From: Lachnospira multipara LB2003
GTDB lineage: Bacteria; Bacillota; Clostridia; Lachnospirales; Lachnospiraceae
NCBI RefSeq assembly: GCF_000702205.1
Contig: NZ_JNKW01000008.1
Coordinates: 1-64,000, forward strand
Reading direction: 5' to 3'
DNA length: 64,000 nt
In this document: positions 1 through 9,484 of the stretch, in pieces
How the letters are laid out: each line of letters opens with the position of its first letter
How positions within the stretch are numbered: the stretch's first letter is position 1
The notes under the pieces: generated by a model
Told to the model about the DNA's origin: nothing
Database searches by the model: none
What the model saw: only the letters and a program-made list of their open reading frames with translations
Position numbers and translations under genes: made by a program

Positions 1-29
1 ATTCGCAATCCGCTTCGCTTCTTGCTCAC

Positions 30-120
30 GAACGCAGCCGATGCTTTCGCATCGTATCATAGAATAGCAAGCTATTCTATGATTAACAAAAACACATTCG
101 TGTTTTTGTTAGCTGCGTTC
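30..120 (-). repeat. multi-hairpin repeat-like element overlapping the 3' end of an ABC exporter gene
   Basis: Four perfect inverted repeats are packed here. An outer 9-bp stem (GAACGCAGC at 30-38 with 112-120) encloses three hairpins: 40-53 (5-bp stem, GAAA loop on the minus strand), 56-83 (13-bp arms, 2-nt centre) and 85-110 (11-bp arms, 4-nt loop). Folded as minus-strand RNA this is a four-way junction. The stop codon of the upstream ABC gene and its last three codons lie in the element, so it supplies the end of that protein. The downstream flank (1-29) reads as a charged peptide-like stretch resembling one I remember from short annotated ORFs in Lachnospiraceae, which would fit a dispersed repeat. 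Copy number cannot be judged from one copy. Confidence 0.7.
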
Positions 121-1935
121 AAACTGTGAATTATACAGGTCGGCATAGAAGCCTTTTCTTTCTAATAATTCGTCATGGGTTCCTTGCTCTATAATATCGC
201 CATCTTTCATAACTAGAATCATATCTGCATCTTTAATTGTTGATAATCTATGGGCAATTACAAAACTTGTTCTTCCCTTCATGAGATTATCCATTGCCTT
301 TTGAATTCTAATTTCTGTTCTTGTATCTACTGATGATGTTGCTTCATCTAAGATTAGAATTGGATTATCTGCAAGAATTGCTCTTGCAATTGTAAGAAGC
401 TGCTTTTGTCCCTGAGAAACATTACTTGCATCTTCATTTAATTCCATATCATATCCGCCTGGAAGGGTTTCAATAAAATGATGTGCATGGGCGGCTTTAG
501 CGGCTGCTATAACTTCTTCATCTGTAGCATCAAGACGTCCATATCTGATATTTTCCATTATACTTGCCTTATAAGCCCATGTATCCTGTAATACCATACC
601 AAAGGCATCTCTTAATTCACGTCTATTAAAATCTCTAATATCGTGACCATCGATTTTTATGCTACCACTATCAACATCGTAAAATCTCATAAGAAGCTTA
701 ACCATAGTTGTTTTACCTGCACCCGTTGGACCAACTATAGCTACCTTTTGTCCAGGTTTTACCTTAGCACTAAAGTCCTTAATAATTGTCTGGTCTTTAT
801 TGTATCCAAATTTAATATGTTCGAAATCCACATAACCTTTAATATTCTTAGCAGATACAGGATTTGGAACTTCCTGCTCTTCCTCTTCCTCATCTAAAAA
901 TTCAAATACTCTTTCAGAGGCTGCAGCCATTGACTGTACCTGATTTATAACCTGAGCGATTTGCTGTATTGGCTGAGTGAAGTTTTTAACATATTGAATA
1001 AAGGCCTGTATATCACCAATTGAAATCCTACCCTTTATTGCAAGTAGTCCTCCAAGAAGTGCCACTGCAGCATAGCCTAAATTACCTACAAACTGCATTA
1101 TAGGCATCATCATTCCTGAGAAAAACTGCGATTTCCAAGCTGAATTATATAGCACATCATTAGTTTCATTAAAGTCTCTAACGAAGTCATTTTCCTTGTT
1201 AAATGCCTTAACTACTAAATGTCCACCGTAAGTTTCCTCAATTGTACCGTTTATCTTACCTAGGTATTCCTGTTGAACCTTAAAAAACTTCTGGGATTTC
1301 TTGATTACAAAAGAAATAAGTCCCATGGAAATAGGTAAAATAATTATTGCAATTAAAGTCATGTGAACAGAAATACTTAGCATCATAACAAGTACACCTA
1401 TTAATGTGGCAACACTAGTTATAATCTGAGTAATACTCTGGTTTAAGCCCTGGCTTAAAGTATCTACATCATTAGTAATTCTTGATAAGATTTCACCGTA
1501 AGTTCTTGTCTCGAAATACTTCATTGGCATTCTATTTATTTTTAAAGAAATCTCTTTTCTTAACTGATAACTTACCTTTTGAGTAATTCCAGTCATTATA
1601 AAGCCCTGAATTAAGCTAAATACTGCACTTAATACATATAGACCTAATGTAAAAAGAAGAATCTTTGCGATTTTTTCAAAATCAATTCCACCAACACCAG
1701 AAATCTTATTTACAAGTCCTTCTGATAAAACTGTTGTAGCTCTACCTAAAATCTTAGGTCCAAAAACTGAAAAGACCGTTGAAATGGCAGCCATTACCAT
1801 AACAATAAAAATGGCAAATTTAAAACGTGATATATAAGACATCAACTTGCCAATAGAGTCCTTTAAATCCTTTGGTTTTTCACCTGGTACCATGCCTCTT
1901 CCTGGACCCCTTCTTGGTCTATTATTCTCTGCCAT
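109..1935 (-). CDS. heterodimeric ABC exporter, ATP-binding/permease subunit B
   Basis: Half-size ABC exporter of the MdlB/LmrD/BmrD class: an N-terminal block of six membrane helices followed by a nucleotide-binding domain. Walker A is GPTGAGKTT near residue 400; the signature is the unusual NVSQGQ instead of VSGGQ; Walker B ILILDEATSSVD keeps the catalytic glutamate; a switch histidine IAHRLST follows. The start at 1935 is preferred over the ATG at 1962 because GGAGGTGATAAAA sits just upstream. The frame begins 14 bp inside the preceding ABC gene, so the two are translationally coupled and should form a heterodimer. The substrate cannot be told; drugs, peptides or lipids are typical. The last codons come from a multi-hairpin repeat. 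Confidence 0.93.
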   Translation of the reverse strand: MAENNRPRRGPGRGMVPGEKPKDLKDSIGKLMSYISRFKFAIFIVMVMAAISTVFSVFGPKILGRATTVLSEGLVNKISGVGGIDFEKIAKILLFTLGLYVLSAVFSLIQGFIMTGITQKVSYQLRKEISLKINRMPMKYFETRTYGEILSRITNDVDTLSQGLNQSITQIITSVATLIGVLVMMLSISVHMTLIAIIILPISMGLISFVIKKSQKFFKVQQEYLGKINGTIEETYGGHLVVKAFNKENDFVRDFNETNDVLYNSAWKSQFFSGMMMPIMQFVGNLGYAAVALLGGLLAIKGRISIGDIQAFIQYVKNFTQPIQQIAQVINQVQSMAAASERVFEFLDEEEEEQEVPNPVSAKNIKGYVDFEHIKFGYNKDQTIIKDFSAKVKPGQKVAIVGPTGAGKTTMVKLLMRFYDVDSGSIKIDGHDIRDFNRRELRDAFGMVLQDTWAYKASIMENIRYGRLDATDEEVIAAAKAAHAHHFIETLPGGYDMELNEDASNVSQGQKQLLTIARAILADNPILILDEATSSVDTRTEIRIQKAMDNLMKGRTSFVIAHRLSTIKDADMILVMKDGDIIEQGTHDELLERKGFYADLYNSQFERS

Positions 1936-4093
1936 TTTTATCACCTCCCTCAAGTTCTTCACTGGATAACTGTGAACTTGCTATTTGTCTGTAAGTTTCA
2001 CATGATTTTAAAAGCTCTTCATGTGTTCCCTTTCCCACAATTACACCGTCATCCATAACAAGAATTTGGTCTGCGTGAAGGATAGTACTAATTCTTTGTG
2101 CAACAATAATAACTGTAGAATCCCCCACATTTTTCTTAAGTTCAGATCTAACCTTTGCATCTGTCTTTAAATCAAGAGCAGAAAAACTATCATCAAATAT
2201 ATAAATAAGTGGCTTTTTAGCAATGGCTCTAGCAATTGAAAGTCTCTGTTTTTGTCCACCAGATACGTTAGAACCACCCTGTGCTATGCTACTTTTATAT
2301 CCGTCACTTTTCTTATCAATAAATTCAGTGGCCTGGGCAATACTTGCGGCATTAATAACATCTTCCATGCTTGCATTATCTCTACCAAATTTAATATTAG
2401 ATTCAATATCACCTGAGAAAAGCACACCCTTTTGAGGAACTATACCAATTAGATTTCTTAAATCCTCAAGTTTAAGGTCTTTAATATCCACACCATCTAT
2501 TGTAATCTTACCTTTTGTTACGTCATATAGACGAGGAATAAGATTTACAAGAGTTGATTTACCACAACCTGTGCTACCAATAATTGCAGTTGTCTGACCA
2601 GGTCTTGCCTCAAAATCAATATCGGATAAGACATTAGCCTTAGCATTAGGATACATAAAATCCACATGTTCAAACTTAACCAAGCCCGATTTTTTCTCAA
2701 TATTCTTAGTTTCTTTACTTTCCTGAATGCTTGATTTTGTAAGTAATACCTCATCAATTCTGTCAGCTGCAACAATAGCTCTTGGAAGCATAATTGAAAG
2801 TGCACTTAACATAAGGAATGACATTACAATCTGTATTGCATATGTAAGGAATGCAGTCATTGTACCGACTTGCATAACACCCTGGTCAATCTTATTAGCT
2901 GAAACCCAGATAATAAGCACCGATAAACCATTCATTAAAACAGTCATTACAGGCATCATAAAAGTCATAGTTCTATTAGTAAAAAGAGTTGTTTTTGTAA
3001 GGTCTTTATTAGCCTCATCAAATCTTTCCTCTTCGTGAGTCTCTCTACCGAAAGCTCTAATTACTGAAATACCAGTTAAGATTTCTCTTGAAACAAGATT
3101 TACCCTATCCACAAGTTTTTGCATAGCCTTAAACTTAGGCATTGCAATTGCCATAAGTAAGCCTACAAAAGCCATAATTACAACTATTGCAAGTCCAATA
3201 ACCCAGCCCATTCCTGCACCTGTGTTATAAACTCTAATAACGCCACCAATACCAAGAATTGGAGCATATAGAATCATTCTTAACATAAGTACTGAAACCA
3301 TCTGAATTTGCTGAACATCGTTAGTTGTTCTTGTAATAAGGGATGCTGTTGAGAATTTATCCATCTCAGCATTAGAAAAACTCATAACGTTAGTGTATAA
3401 CTGGCGTCTTAAATCTCTACCAATTCCAGCACCTACCCTTGAAGCAAATAAACCTACAAGAATTGTTGTAACAGCAATAATAAGAGCCATTCCAATCATC
3501 TTAAGACCTGCAATTAAAAGGTATGATGTCTGGTATTTTTCCATATCAAGACCAGCTCTTTTCATGGAGTTTTTAGAAAAATTAATAGCACTTGATTTAA
3601 CTAATTTAGAACCCATTGTATCGTAAGTTTTTTGAAATTCGCTTCGAATACCGGTAACCATTTGCTGCATAGCTTCTGGACTTTGTAGCGCCTGACTAGC
3701 TGCATTAGAGCTAGTAGAATCACTATTTTCCATTTTGTCCTTAACAGAATTAATGATCACTGCTATAAAAGACATCTTATCATCTAGTTCATCAAGTTTT
3801 TTACTGTCCTTAACATTAAGACAATAGTTATTAGAATCTGCATTAAAGTCATAACTTTCCTGCCAGATATCTCTTTCTTCATCATTCATAAAAAACGATG
3901 CAAAATCATAATCTTCCTTTGTAATCTCGTCAGGTAAAACATGACTTACACCACCATTAATAATACCCACATCAATAATATTAGATGTATATTGTGGTAA
4001 TCCAAGATCGCAATATGCCTGAAGTCCTAAAAGTGCAATAATAATTATTATTGACTTCCAGTATGGCAATAATGCCTTTACAATTCTATTCAT
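1922..4093 (-). CDS. heterodimeric ABC exporter, ATP-binding/permease subunit A
   Basis: Partner half-exporter of 723 residues (MdlA/LmrC/BmrC class). It is longer than usual because about 150 polar residues (roughly 40-190) sit between the first and second membrane helices, giving a large extracytoplasmic domain. Walker A GSTGCGKST and signature NVSGGQKQR are canonical. Walker B reads IYIFDDSFSALD, with Asp where the catalytic Glu should be, and the switch His is Gln (VAQRIST). This is the classic non-catalytic site of heterodimeric exporters. It would pair with the deviant SQGQ signature of the partner, leaving one active and one degenerate ATP site. The start is set by AAGGAGAAAGT. Confidence 0.93.
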   Translation of the reverse strand: MNRIVKALLPYWKSIIIIIALLGLQAYCDLGLPQYTSNIIDVGIINGGVSHVLPDEITKEDYDFASFFMNDEERDIWQESYDFNADSNNYCLNVKDSKKLDELDDKMSFIAVIINSVKDKMENSDSTSSNAASQALQSPEAMQQMVTGIRSEFQKTYDTMGSKLVKSSAINFSKNSMKRAGLDMEKYQTSYLLIAGLKMIGMALIIAVTTILVGLFASRVGAGIGRDLRRQLYTNVMSFSNAEMDKFSTASLITRTTNDVQQIQMVSVLMLRMILYAPILGIGGVIRVYNTGAGMGWVIGLAIVVIMAFVGLLMAIAMPKFKAMQKLVDRVNLVSREILTGISVIRAFGRETHEEERFDEANKDLTKTTLFTNRTMTFMMPVMTVLMNGLSVLIIWVSANKIDQGVMQVGTMTAFLTYAIQIVMSFLMLSALSIMLPRAIVAADRIDEVLLTKSSIQESKETKNIEKKSGLVKFEHVDFMYPNAKANVLSDIDFEARPGQTTAIIGSTGCGKSTLVNLIPRLYDVTKGKITIDGVDIKDLKLEDLRNLIGIVPQKGVLFSGDIESNIKFGRDNASMEDVINAASIAQATEFIDKKSDGYKSSIAQGGSNVSGGQKQRLSIARAIAKKPLIYIFDDSFSALDLKTDAKVRSELKKNVGDSTVIIVAQRISTILHADQILVMDDGVIVGKGTHEELLKSCETYRQIASSQLSSEELEGGDKNGRE

Positions 4094-4109
4094 ACTTTCT
4101 CCTTAATAT

Positions 4110-5267
4110 TTAGTAAATTAACACTGCTTGAGAAAATTGTGCCCTATATCTTAATTTAAAGGCAGTCAGTGAATATTCTACGTAATTATCCTTTAAAGGA
4201 TCTGCCATAATCACCCTGTCATTTTCTCTATCAAAACCAATTAGGACAAGACAATGTTCACCTTTTATAAATCCCATTGGTACGCCCTCATAATTCCATA
4301 TCTGTGAATGATCACCTACTGATTTCATATCCTCAGTTCCCCATACAATAACCGGGTATCCTGCCGCTACCAAAGCTAATAATCCATCAACATCTGTTCC
4401 TGAAATATTGCCAACCTTTAAATTAGTATTTCCTGAAAGTTCCAAATATTCATCTGCCGCATTACATATGGCCTCTGCCATACATCCAAAGCTATGGTCT
4501 TCTCTAACATTTCCAATAAATTTTGTAAAAATATTATCGCCATAATCACCTGTTTCAAGGCAATCCACAAGCTTATCCTTATTAATGTCCACACCATGAT
4601 AATTTAAAACCATGGCAAGAGATGAAATTTCACATCCTGATGGCAAATCCACTTTCTGTGATAGAAGAGGAAATCCCTTAATAACATATTTATCAGAAGC
4701 AACCGCACCAAATGTTGTATGAATTTTATGGTTATTATATAAGTTACCAACCCAAGTTGGCTTAGTGCTTGAAAGATAATCGTTTCTTACATATCCTTCT
4801 TTTGTGTCTGTCTCTACTTTAGTGTAACGCTCACCAACCTCCTTTATAATAACTTCATCACCATAATAAAGTTCACTAGCTTTACTAGCTCTGTCATTAC
4901 CTGCTGTTCTTATCCAACAGTAAATTAGTGCATATGCCCTTTGTCCATCCTTACTAGTAACTAAACTGCCCTCTTCTAAATCATCGACACCATTATTACC
5001 TAGTTCAACACTAACCATAGTTGGTGCCTTTGTAGCTGTCGTATCAAAAAAACTATAATTTTCGCTGTCTTCTTCTACAGTTGCTCTATCAGCCGCTATA
5101 CTTGGCACATCAAAAATAGCAATCTTAATACCCTTCTTTTCCAATCCCCTCTTAATACTATCTGCAAATAAAGTAAGGATCACAACTACTAACGGAATGC
5201 CAATTATCAAAGCCGCTTTTCTTACGCTTTTTCTTAGTTTATAACGCTTCTTTTTCCTTTTTTTCAT
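4110..5267 (-). CDS. membrane-anchored SH3-like / C39-family cysteine peptidase
   Basis: A very basic N-terminus (KKRKKKRYK) is followed by one membrane helix (about residues 18-38), so the rest is probably outside the cell. A central SH3-like segment (about 100-170) precedes a C39_2-type papain-like domain. The probable nucleophile is the Cys in LPSGCEISSLAMVL near residue 210, with His in GEHCLVLIGFD and Asp in MADP near the end. Such proteins are annotated as C39 peptidases, but substrates are mostly unknown. The start at 5267 follows GGGGGAATTTT and lies inside the end of lgt (29-bp overlap), so it is coupled to lgt translation. Confidence 0.8.
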   Translation of the reverse strand: MKKRKKKRYKLRKSVRKAALIIGIPLVVVILTLFADSIKRGLEKKGIKIAIFDVPSIAADRATVEEDSENYSFFDTTATKAPTMVSVELGNNGVDDLEEGSLVTSKDGQRAYALIYCWIRTAGNDRASKASELYYGDEVIIKEVGERYTKVETDTKEGYVRNDYLSSTKPTWVGNLYNNHKIHTTFGAVASDKYVIKGFPLLSQKVDLPSGCEISSLAMVLNYHGVDINKDKLVDCLETGDYGDNIFTKFIGNVREDHSFGCMAEAICNAADEYLELSGNTNLKVGNISGTDVDGLLALVAAGYPVIVWGTEDMKSVGDHSQIWNYEGVPMGFIKGEHCLVLIGFDRENDRVIMADPLKDNYVEYSLTAFKLRYRAQFSQAVLIY

Positions 5268-6072
5268 AAAATTCCCCCACAAATTTATGATTAATAACTA
5301 AAAGAACCACTCCTAAAACTACTGCAATTACTGATATAAACTGAGATGTTGATAAGACTCCAATACTACCTCTAACATCTCCTCTAAAAAATTCAATTAT
5401 AAATCTACCTACTCCATATGTAATAAAATAAATAAGTCCCACATCTCCAGCAAGAAAATGTTTTTTGTTACTGTCTTTATTTTTAAGATTTTTCCAAGCT
5501 GTATAGCCAAACTTATATGCAATAAACATTAATAATGCCATATTTAAAAAATCTCCACAGGCACTCATTAACTGAGTTGGGACAAGTCTGACACCTGCAG
5601 GGGCAAAACCAGAACTTTCTGGGAAAACCACACCAAATCTACTAGTTGTTACCTCTCCATAGCAACATCCTGCAAGAAAACATCCAAGTCTGCCAAATCC
5701 CTGTGCTAAGGCAATTTCAGGCATAACAAGGTCAAAATATTCCCCAAAGTTTAGCTTTTTTATCTTACAATAAATTATATTAAATAATACACCAAATATA
5801 ATTCCGCCATAAACCACAAAACCTGAAGAACCTAAAACCTCAAGGGGTGCCTCTAAAAAGGTCTTAAATTCTACAATTACATATAAAAGTTTAGCTCCTA
5901 AAAATCCGCCAATTCCTGCAATTAAAGCAATATCAATAACGGACTCATCTCTTAATTTATATTTCTTAGCTCTAAATTCCGCCACAAAAATAGCTAAAAT
6001 AAAGCCTATAGCAATCATTAGGCCATAGCCATGGATTGTTACTCCTCCAATGGTAAAAATATCTGTCTTCAT
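5239..6072 (-). CDS. lgt: prolipoprotein diacylglyceryl transferase
   Basis: Lgt transfers diacylglycerol from phosphatidylglycerol to the lipobox cysteine of prolipoproteins in the membrane. The sequence has about seven hydrophobic helices and Lgt landmarks: the N-terminal HGYGLMIAIGF stretch, the central GRLGCFLAGCCYG segment (the usual GRxGNFxN is replaced by a Cys-rich form common in Clostridia) and GVGRFIIEFFRGD near the C-terminus. The length of about 277 residues is normal. The start at 6072 follows GGGAGGAAGA; the upstream ATG at 6090 overlaps that site. The gene lies between a CxxCxxxCC protein and a C39-like peptidase, apparently one operon. Confidence 0.93.
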   Translation of the reverse strand: MKTDIFTIGGVTIHGYGLMIAIGFILAIFVAEFRAKKYKLRDESVIDIALIAGIGGFLGAKLLYVIVEFKTFLEAPLEVLGSSGFVVYGGIIFGVLFNIIYCKIKKLNFGEYFDLVMPEIALAQGFGRLGCFLAGCCYGEVTTSRFGVVFPESSGFAPAGVRLVPTQLMSACGDFLNMALLMFIAYKFGYTAWKNLKNKDSNKKHFLAGDVGLIYFITYGVGRFIIEFFRGDVRGSIGVLSTSQFISVIAVVLGVVLLVINHKFVGEFYEKKEKEAL

Positions 6073-6090
6073 TCTTCCTCCCAAAATCAC

Positions 6091-6810
6091 TTAGATATCA
6101 GCTAAGTTTAACTCTTTATAAGCTTTTTTAAGTCTCATAGAAAACTCTCTGTAAAAACCAGTTAAATTCTTAGCTTTGTAGCAAGTAGTATAAAAGGTCT
6201 TTAGGTTATACATATTAAAAATATGTCTGTTATTATCATCTAATCCACTTAAATTAGTTCTTACATCTGTTAAGTACTTGTGCCACAAGCAGCTAAATTT
6301 CTCATACTCTTCAAGTTCACTAATTCCAAGCCACTTCTTAACTTTAACTTTTGTTAATCCCTCTTTATGACACTGATTAGTCTGCAAAATATACTTAAAA
6401 TTATCCGGTCCCATCCATGCTCTACCAAGTGGAAACATTCTACAAATTCCCGGTCTATTCTTATGTACACTGCATCTGTCAAATTCATCTAGAAACTGAC
6501 AGGACTTTGTTTCATTGTCCATTGTAATATTAGGAAGAATAACGCCATCAACAATATTTAAAGCAATCTTTTTAGAATCCACTAAGTCATTAAAAGATAT
6601 AGTCTCTCCTATCTGCTCTTTATTCTCATCAAAAAACCTGCCAATAGTAAGCTCAAAAATATCCCTTGGATCTAGTACAATGCTTTTGTCCATATTCTTA
6701 CAGCATAAAGCCCTACATCCACTGCAATTATTAGTCTCTGCTTTAACTAAATCATTGCTTTCATATAGCTTTCCATCAGAGATTTCTTCTAAGGTTGTTT
6801 CTCGTATCAT
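6091..6810 (-). CDS. YkgJ-family CxxCxxxCC cysteine-cluster protein
   Basis: The N-terminal part carries CSGCRALCC (CxxCxxxCC) near residue 30, and a second cysteine group follows in CQFLDEFDRCSVH and RPGICRMFPLGR, with another Cys in NQCHKEG. This pattern defines the YkgJ/UPF0153 family, thought to bind zinc or an Fe-S cluster; the function is not established. The length of 239 residues is longer than minimal members. AGGAGAGAAA precedes the chosen start at 6810. It is first in an apparent operon with lgt and the C39-like peptidase, but I see no mechanistic link. Confidence 0.85.
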   Translation of the reverse strand: MIRETTLEEISDGKLYESNDLVKAETNNCSGCRALCCKNMDKSIVLDPRDIFELTIGRFFDENKEQIGETISFNDLVDSKKIALNIVDGVILPNITMDNETKSCQFLDEFDRCSVHKNRPGICRMFPLGRAWMGPDNFKYILQTNQCHKEGLTKVKVKKWLGISELEEYEKFSCLWHKYLTDVRTNLSGLDDNNRHIFNMYNLKTFYTTCYKAKNLTGFYREFSMRLKKAYKELNLADI

Positions 6811-6978
6811 TTTCTCTCCTAATTTTACCATATTTGTTATTTTTTTATCCAGCTAAATGCACTATTTTAGCCAAAAAGCTTTGTTTTTGATTATAGCATT
6901 ATTGATTTTACTATGCTACAATTAGTACCGTTGTTTAATAAAAAATTTATTAGACTTTGTTTAAGGAGATTACTAAAT

Positions 6979-7992
6979 ATGAAAAAGGAAAAAATTATCA
7001 CTTTTGGTGAACTCATGATGAGACTTTCACCTGAAAACAATGAGCGTTTTACACAAGCTCACTCTTATGAAGCAGTTTATGGCGGTGGAGAAGCTAACAC
7101 AGCTGTTTCATTAGCTAATTTCGGAGTTGATGTAGACTACGTTACAAAGCTCCCAAATCACCCAATCGGTCAAAGTGCCGTTAACTCTCTTCGTCAATAT
7201 GGTGTCGGTATTGACTCTATCGTTAGAGGTGGCGATCAAATAGGTATCTATTTCCTCGAAAAGAAAACATCCCAGAGACCAACAAACGTAATATATAACC
7301 GTGCTGGTTCCGCATTCGCTCTTGCAAAAGAAAGCGATTTTAATTGGGATAAAATTTTTGATGGTGCAACTTGGTTCCATTTTTCAGGAATCACACCTGC
7401 AATTTCAGAAGAAATGGCTAAGATTACTATTACAGCTTGTAAAAAGGCTAAGGAACTTGGTCTTACAGTTAGCTGTGATTTAAATTACAGAAGCAAGTTA
7501 TGGACTAGTGAAGAGGCTTGCAAAGTTATGTCTGAAGTTTGCAAGTATGTTGATGTTTGTATTGCTAACGAGGATGATGCTATCGGTATCTTCTCAATGG
7601 ATCCAAGCAAGGCAGGGGATAAAGAAAAGAACGCATATATCGCTGAAGAACTTACTAAGATGTTCCCTAACTTTAAGTGCGTAGCTTCTGTATGGAGAGA
7701 AGAAAAAACAATTACAACATTCAAGCTTCAGTCAATGATTTATAAAGATGGTACAGCTTACTATAGTAAAGAATACTTTATGAATATCCTTGATTATATC
7801 GGTGCAGGTGATGCTTATTGTGCTGGTATTATCTATAGCTTTATCAATGAATATGATACTCAGAAAGCAGTTGAATTCTCAAATGCAGCAAGTTGCTTAA
7901 AGCACACAGTATCTGGTGACTTTAACTTAGTAACTGTTGAAGAAGTAAACAAACTTGCATTTGCAAAAGCTGGAAATGAAGTTTCAAGATAA
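6979..7992 (+). CDS. kdgK: 2-keto-3-deoxygluconate kinase (PfkB family)
   Basis: PfkB-type sugar kinase of 337 residues. The N-terminus FGELMMRLSPENNERF and VYGGGEANTAVSLANFG match KDG kinases, which phosphorylate 2-keto-3-deoxygluconate during pectin and glucuronate breakdown. The C-terminal ATP/anion-hole motif is IGAGDAYCAG with the catalytic Asp. AAGGAGAT at 6963-6970 sets the start at 6979; the reading frame is open further upstream but without a ribosome site. It is a single plus-strand gene between minus-strand neighbours, so no pathway partner is adjacent. Another PfkB sugar specificity is possible. Confidence 0.85.
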   Translation: MKKEKIITFGELMMRLSPENNERFTQAHSYEAVYGGGEANTAVSLANFGVDVDYVTKLPNHPIGQSAVNSLRQYGVGIDSIVRGGDQIGIYFLEKKTSQRPTNVIYNRAGSAFALAKESDFNWDKIFDGATWFHFSGITPAISEEMAKITITACKKAKELGLTVSCDLNYRSKLWTSEEACKVMSEVCKYVDVCIANEDDAIGIFSMDPSKAGDKEKNAYIAEELTKMFPNFKCVASVWREEKTITTFKLQSMIYKDGTAYYSKEYFMNILDYIGAGDAYCAGIIYSFINEYDTQKAVEFSNAASCLKHTVSGDFNLVTVEEVNKLAFAKAGNEVSR

Positions 7993-8012
7993 ATAAAAAA
8001 GTTGCATAAAAA

Positions 8013-8037
8013 CCAAGCTATGGAAAACGTAGCTTGG
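8013..8037 (+). other. inverted repeat downstream of kdgK
   Basis: CCAAGCTA and TAGCTTGG (8 bp, 9-nt loop) lie 20 bp after the kdgK stop. No T-run follows on the plus strand, so it is at best a weak terminator or 3' processing structure. Confidence 0.3.
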
Positions 8038-8052
8038 AAAATAAACTGTAAA

Positions 8053-8084
8053 AACGCCCCTTAAGTATAATCTTAAGGGGCGTT
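8053..8084 (-). terminator. rho-independent terminator of trpB
   Basis: A perfect 13-bp stem AACGCCCCTTAAG / CTTAAGGGGCGTT with a 6-nt loop lies directly after the trpB stop. The minus-strand transcript continues into a T-rich tail. A weaker T-rich sequence on the other side may let it also stop kdgK transcription. Confidence 0.85.
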
Positions 8085-8087
8085 ACT

Positions 8088-9317
8088 TTAATATTCTACA
8101 TCACGAATTCCGTATTTTTCAATAATATAATCCATATCCTTATCACCACGACCTGAAAGGTTAATAAGAATTGAACCCTTACCCATCTTCTTAGCAAGCT
8201 TTATTGCATATGCAACTGCATGGGAACTTTCAATGGCAGGGATAATGCCCTCAAGTCTTGAAAGTGTATAGAATGCATCAATAGTCTCTTCATCATCTAC
8301 AACATCATACTTAACACGGCCTAAATCACGAAGGAAAGCGTGCTCTGGACCTGAAGATGGATAATCAAGTCCGCTGGCAATTGAGTAAACTGGAGCAGGT
8401 TCTCCATTTTCATCCTTTAACATAATAGAATTAAAGCCATGCATAATGCCCTCAGTTCCATAAGTTAAGCTAGCTGCGTGATCCCCAAGCTTTGGACCAC
8501 GACCAAGAGGTTCAACACCATAAATATCCACAGGATAATTTAAGAATCCTGAGAACATACCCATTGAGTTAGAACCACCACCAACACAGGCTACTACTGC
8601 ATCTGGAAGTTCTCCTGTCATTTCAACAAACTGCTCTCTAGCTTCAATACCAACGATACTCTGAAAATCACGAACCATCATTGGGAATGGATGTGGGCCA
8701 ACGCAAGAACCGATACAATAAATTGCGTCCTTATATTCTCTTGCATATGCTGCAAATGCAGCATCTACAGCCTCCTTTAAAGTCTGAAGACCATCTGTAA
8801 CAGAAATCACATTAGCACCAAGAATCTTCATTCTAGCCACATTAGGAGCCTGTTTCTTAATATCAACAGCACCCATGTAAATATCGCATTTTAAGCCAAA
8901 ATAAGCTGCAGCTGTAGCAAGAGCAACACCATGCTGGCCTGCGCCTGTTTCAGCGATAATCTTAGATTTTCCCATATATTTTGCAAGTAAAGCCTCACCC
9001 ATACAGTGATTAAGCTTATGGGCACCAGTATGATTTAGATCCTCTCTCTTAGCATAAAGCTGAACATTACCAATCTTACTTGATAATCTCTCAAGATGAG
9101 AAATTGGTGTAGGTCTACCCTGAAATTCCTTACGAATACGACGTAATTCATTAATAAACTTTCTAGACTTACAGATTGTAAAATAGCTCTCTGTAATTTC
9201 ATTCATAGCAGCCTGAAGTTCATCTGGAATGTAAGAACCACCATAAGGTCCAAAATATCCCTCTTCATTTGGATAGTTCTTGAAATAAGTATCGAAATTC
9301 ACGTCATTAAAATTCAT
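8088..9317 (-). CDS. trpB: tryptophan synthase beta chain (stand-alone)
   Basis: PLP enzyme that condenses indole with serine to give tryptophan. Landmarks are [10 protein letters not shown] near the N-terminus, GRPTPI, the PLP-lysine motif [20 protein letters not shown] with the catalytic Glu, [14 protein letters not shown], and the phosphate-binding GGGSNSMG. The length of about 409 residues is close to TrpB1 enzymes. No trpA or other trp gene is adjacent, so it may work with a distant TrpA or salvage indole. The start at 9317 is favoured because the ATG at 9329 is part of the GGAGG site. An 18-nt identical copy of part of its 5' coding region lies near 10.5 kb. Confidence 0.92.
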   Translation of the reverse strand: MNFNDVNFDTYFKNYPNEEGYFGPYGGSYIPDELQAAMNEITESYFTICKSRKFINELRRIRKEFQGRPTPISHLERLSSKIGNVQLYAKREDLNHTGAHKLNHCMGEALLAKYMGKSKIIAETGAGQHGVALATAAAYFGLKCDIYMGAVDIKKQAPNVARMKILGANVISVTDGLQTLKEAVDAAFAAYAREYKDAIYCIGSCVGPHPFPMMVRDFQSIVGIEAREQFVEMTGELPDAVVACVGGGSNSMGMFSGFLNYPVDIYGVEPLGRGPKLGDHAASLTYGTEGIMHGFNSIMLKDENGEPAPVYSIASGLDYPSSGPEHAFLRDLGRVKYDVVDDEETIDAFYTLSRLEGIIPAIESSHAVAYAIKLAKKMGKGSILINLSGRGDKDMDYIIEKYGIRDVEY

Positions 9318-9331
9318 CTCTTCCTCCATTC

Positions 9332-9411
9332 TGTGACAACAATAGTCGTCACAAATCCCTAAATTTTTTACATTTACTACAATTATTATTTCTTAGGGAT
9401 GTTATATTATA
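9332..9411 (-). promoter_or_regulatory. trpB promoter and structured leader
   Basis: On the minus strand TTGCTT (9428-9433) and TATAAT (9406-9411) are 16 bp apart. Transcription would begin near 9400, where ATCCCTAA begins; its complement TTAGGGAT closes a 5'-terminal stem (9393-9400 with 9355-9362). A second hairpin, 9332-9353 (TGTGACGAC / GTTGTCACA in RNA sense, one G-U pair), sits just ahead of the ribosome site. No T-box or known tryptophan leader signature was recognised. Confidence 0.45.
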
Positions 9412-9484
9412 AAAGTTTATCACTTTAAAGCAATAAAAACAATGTGAATTCCGTAAATAATTAATATATTTCCTATGCATTTGG

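Noticed and set aside
9330-9484. T-box or trp attenuator upstream of trpB
   Set aside because: No T-box sequence, specifier loop, tryptophan-rich leader peptide or terminator was found.
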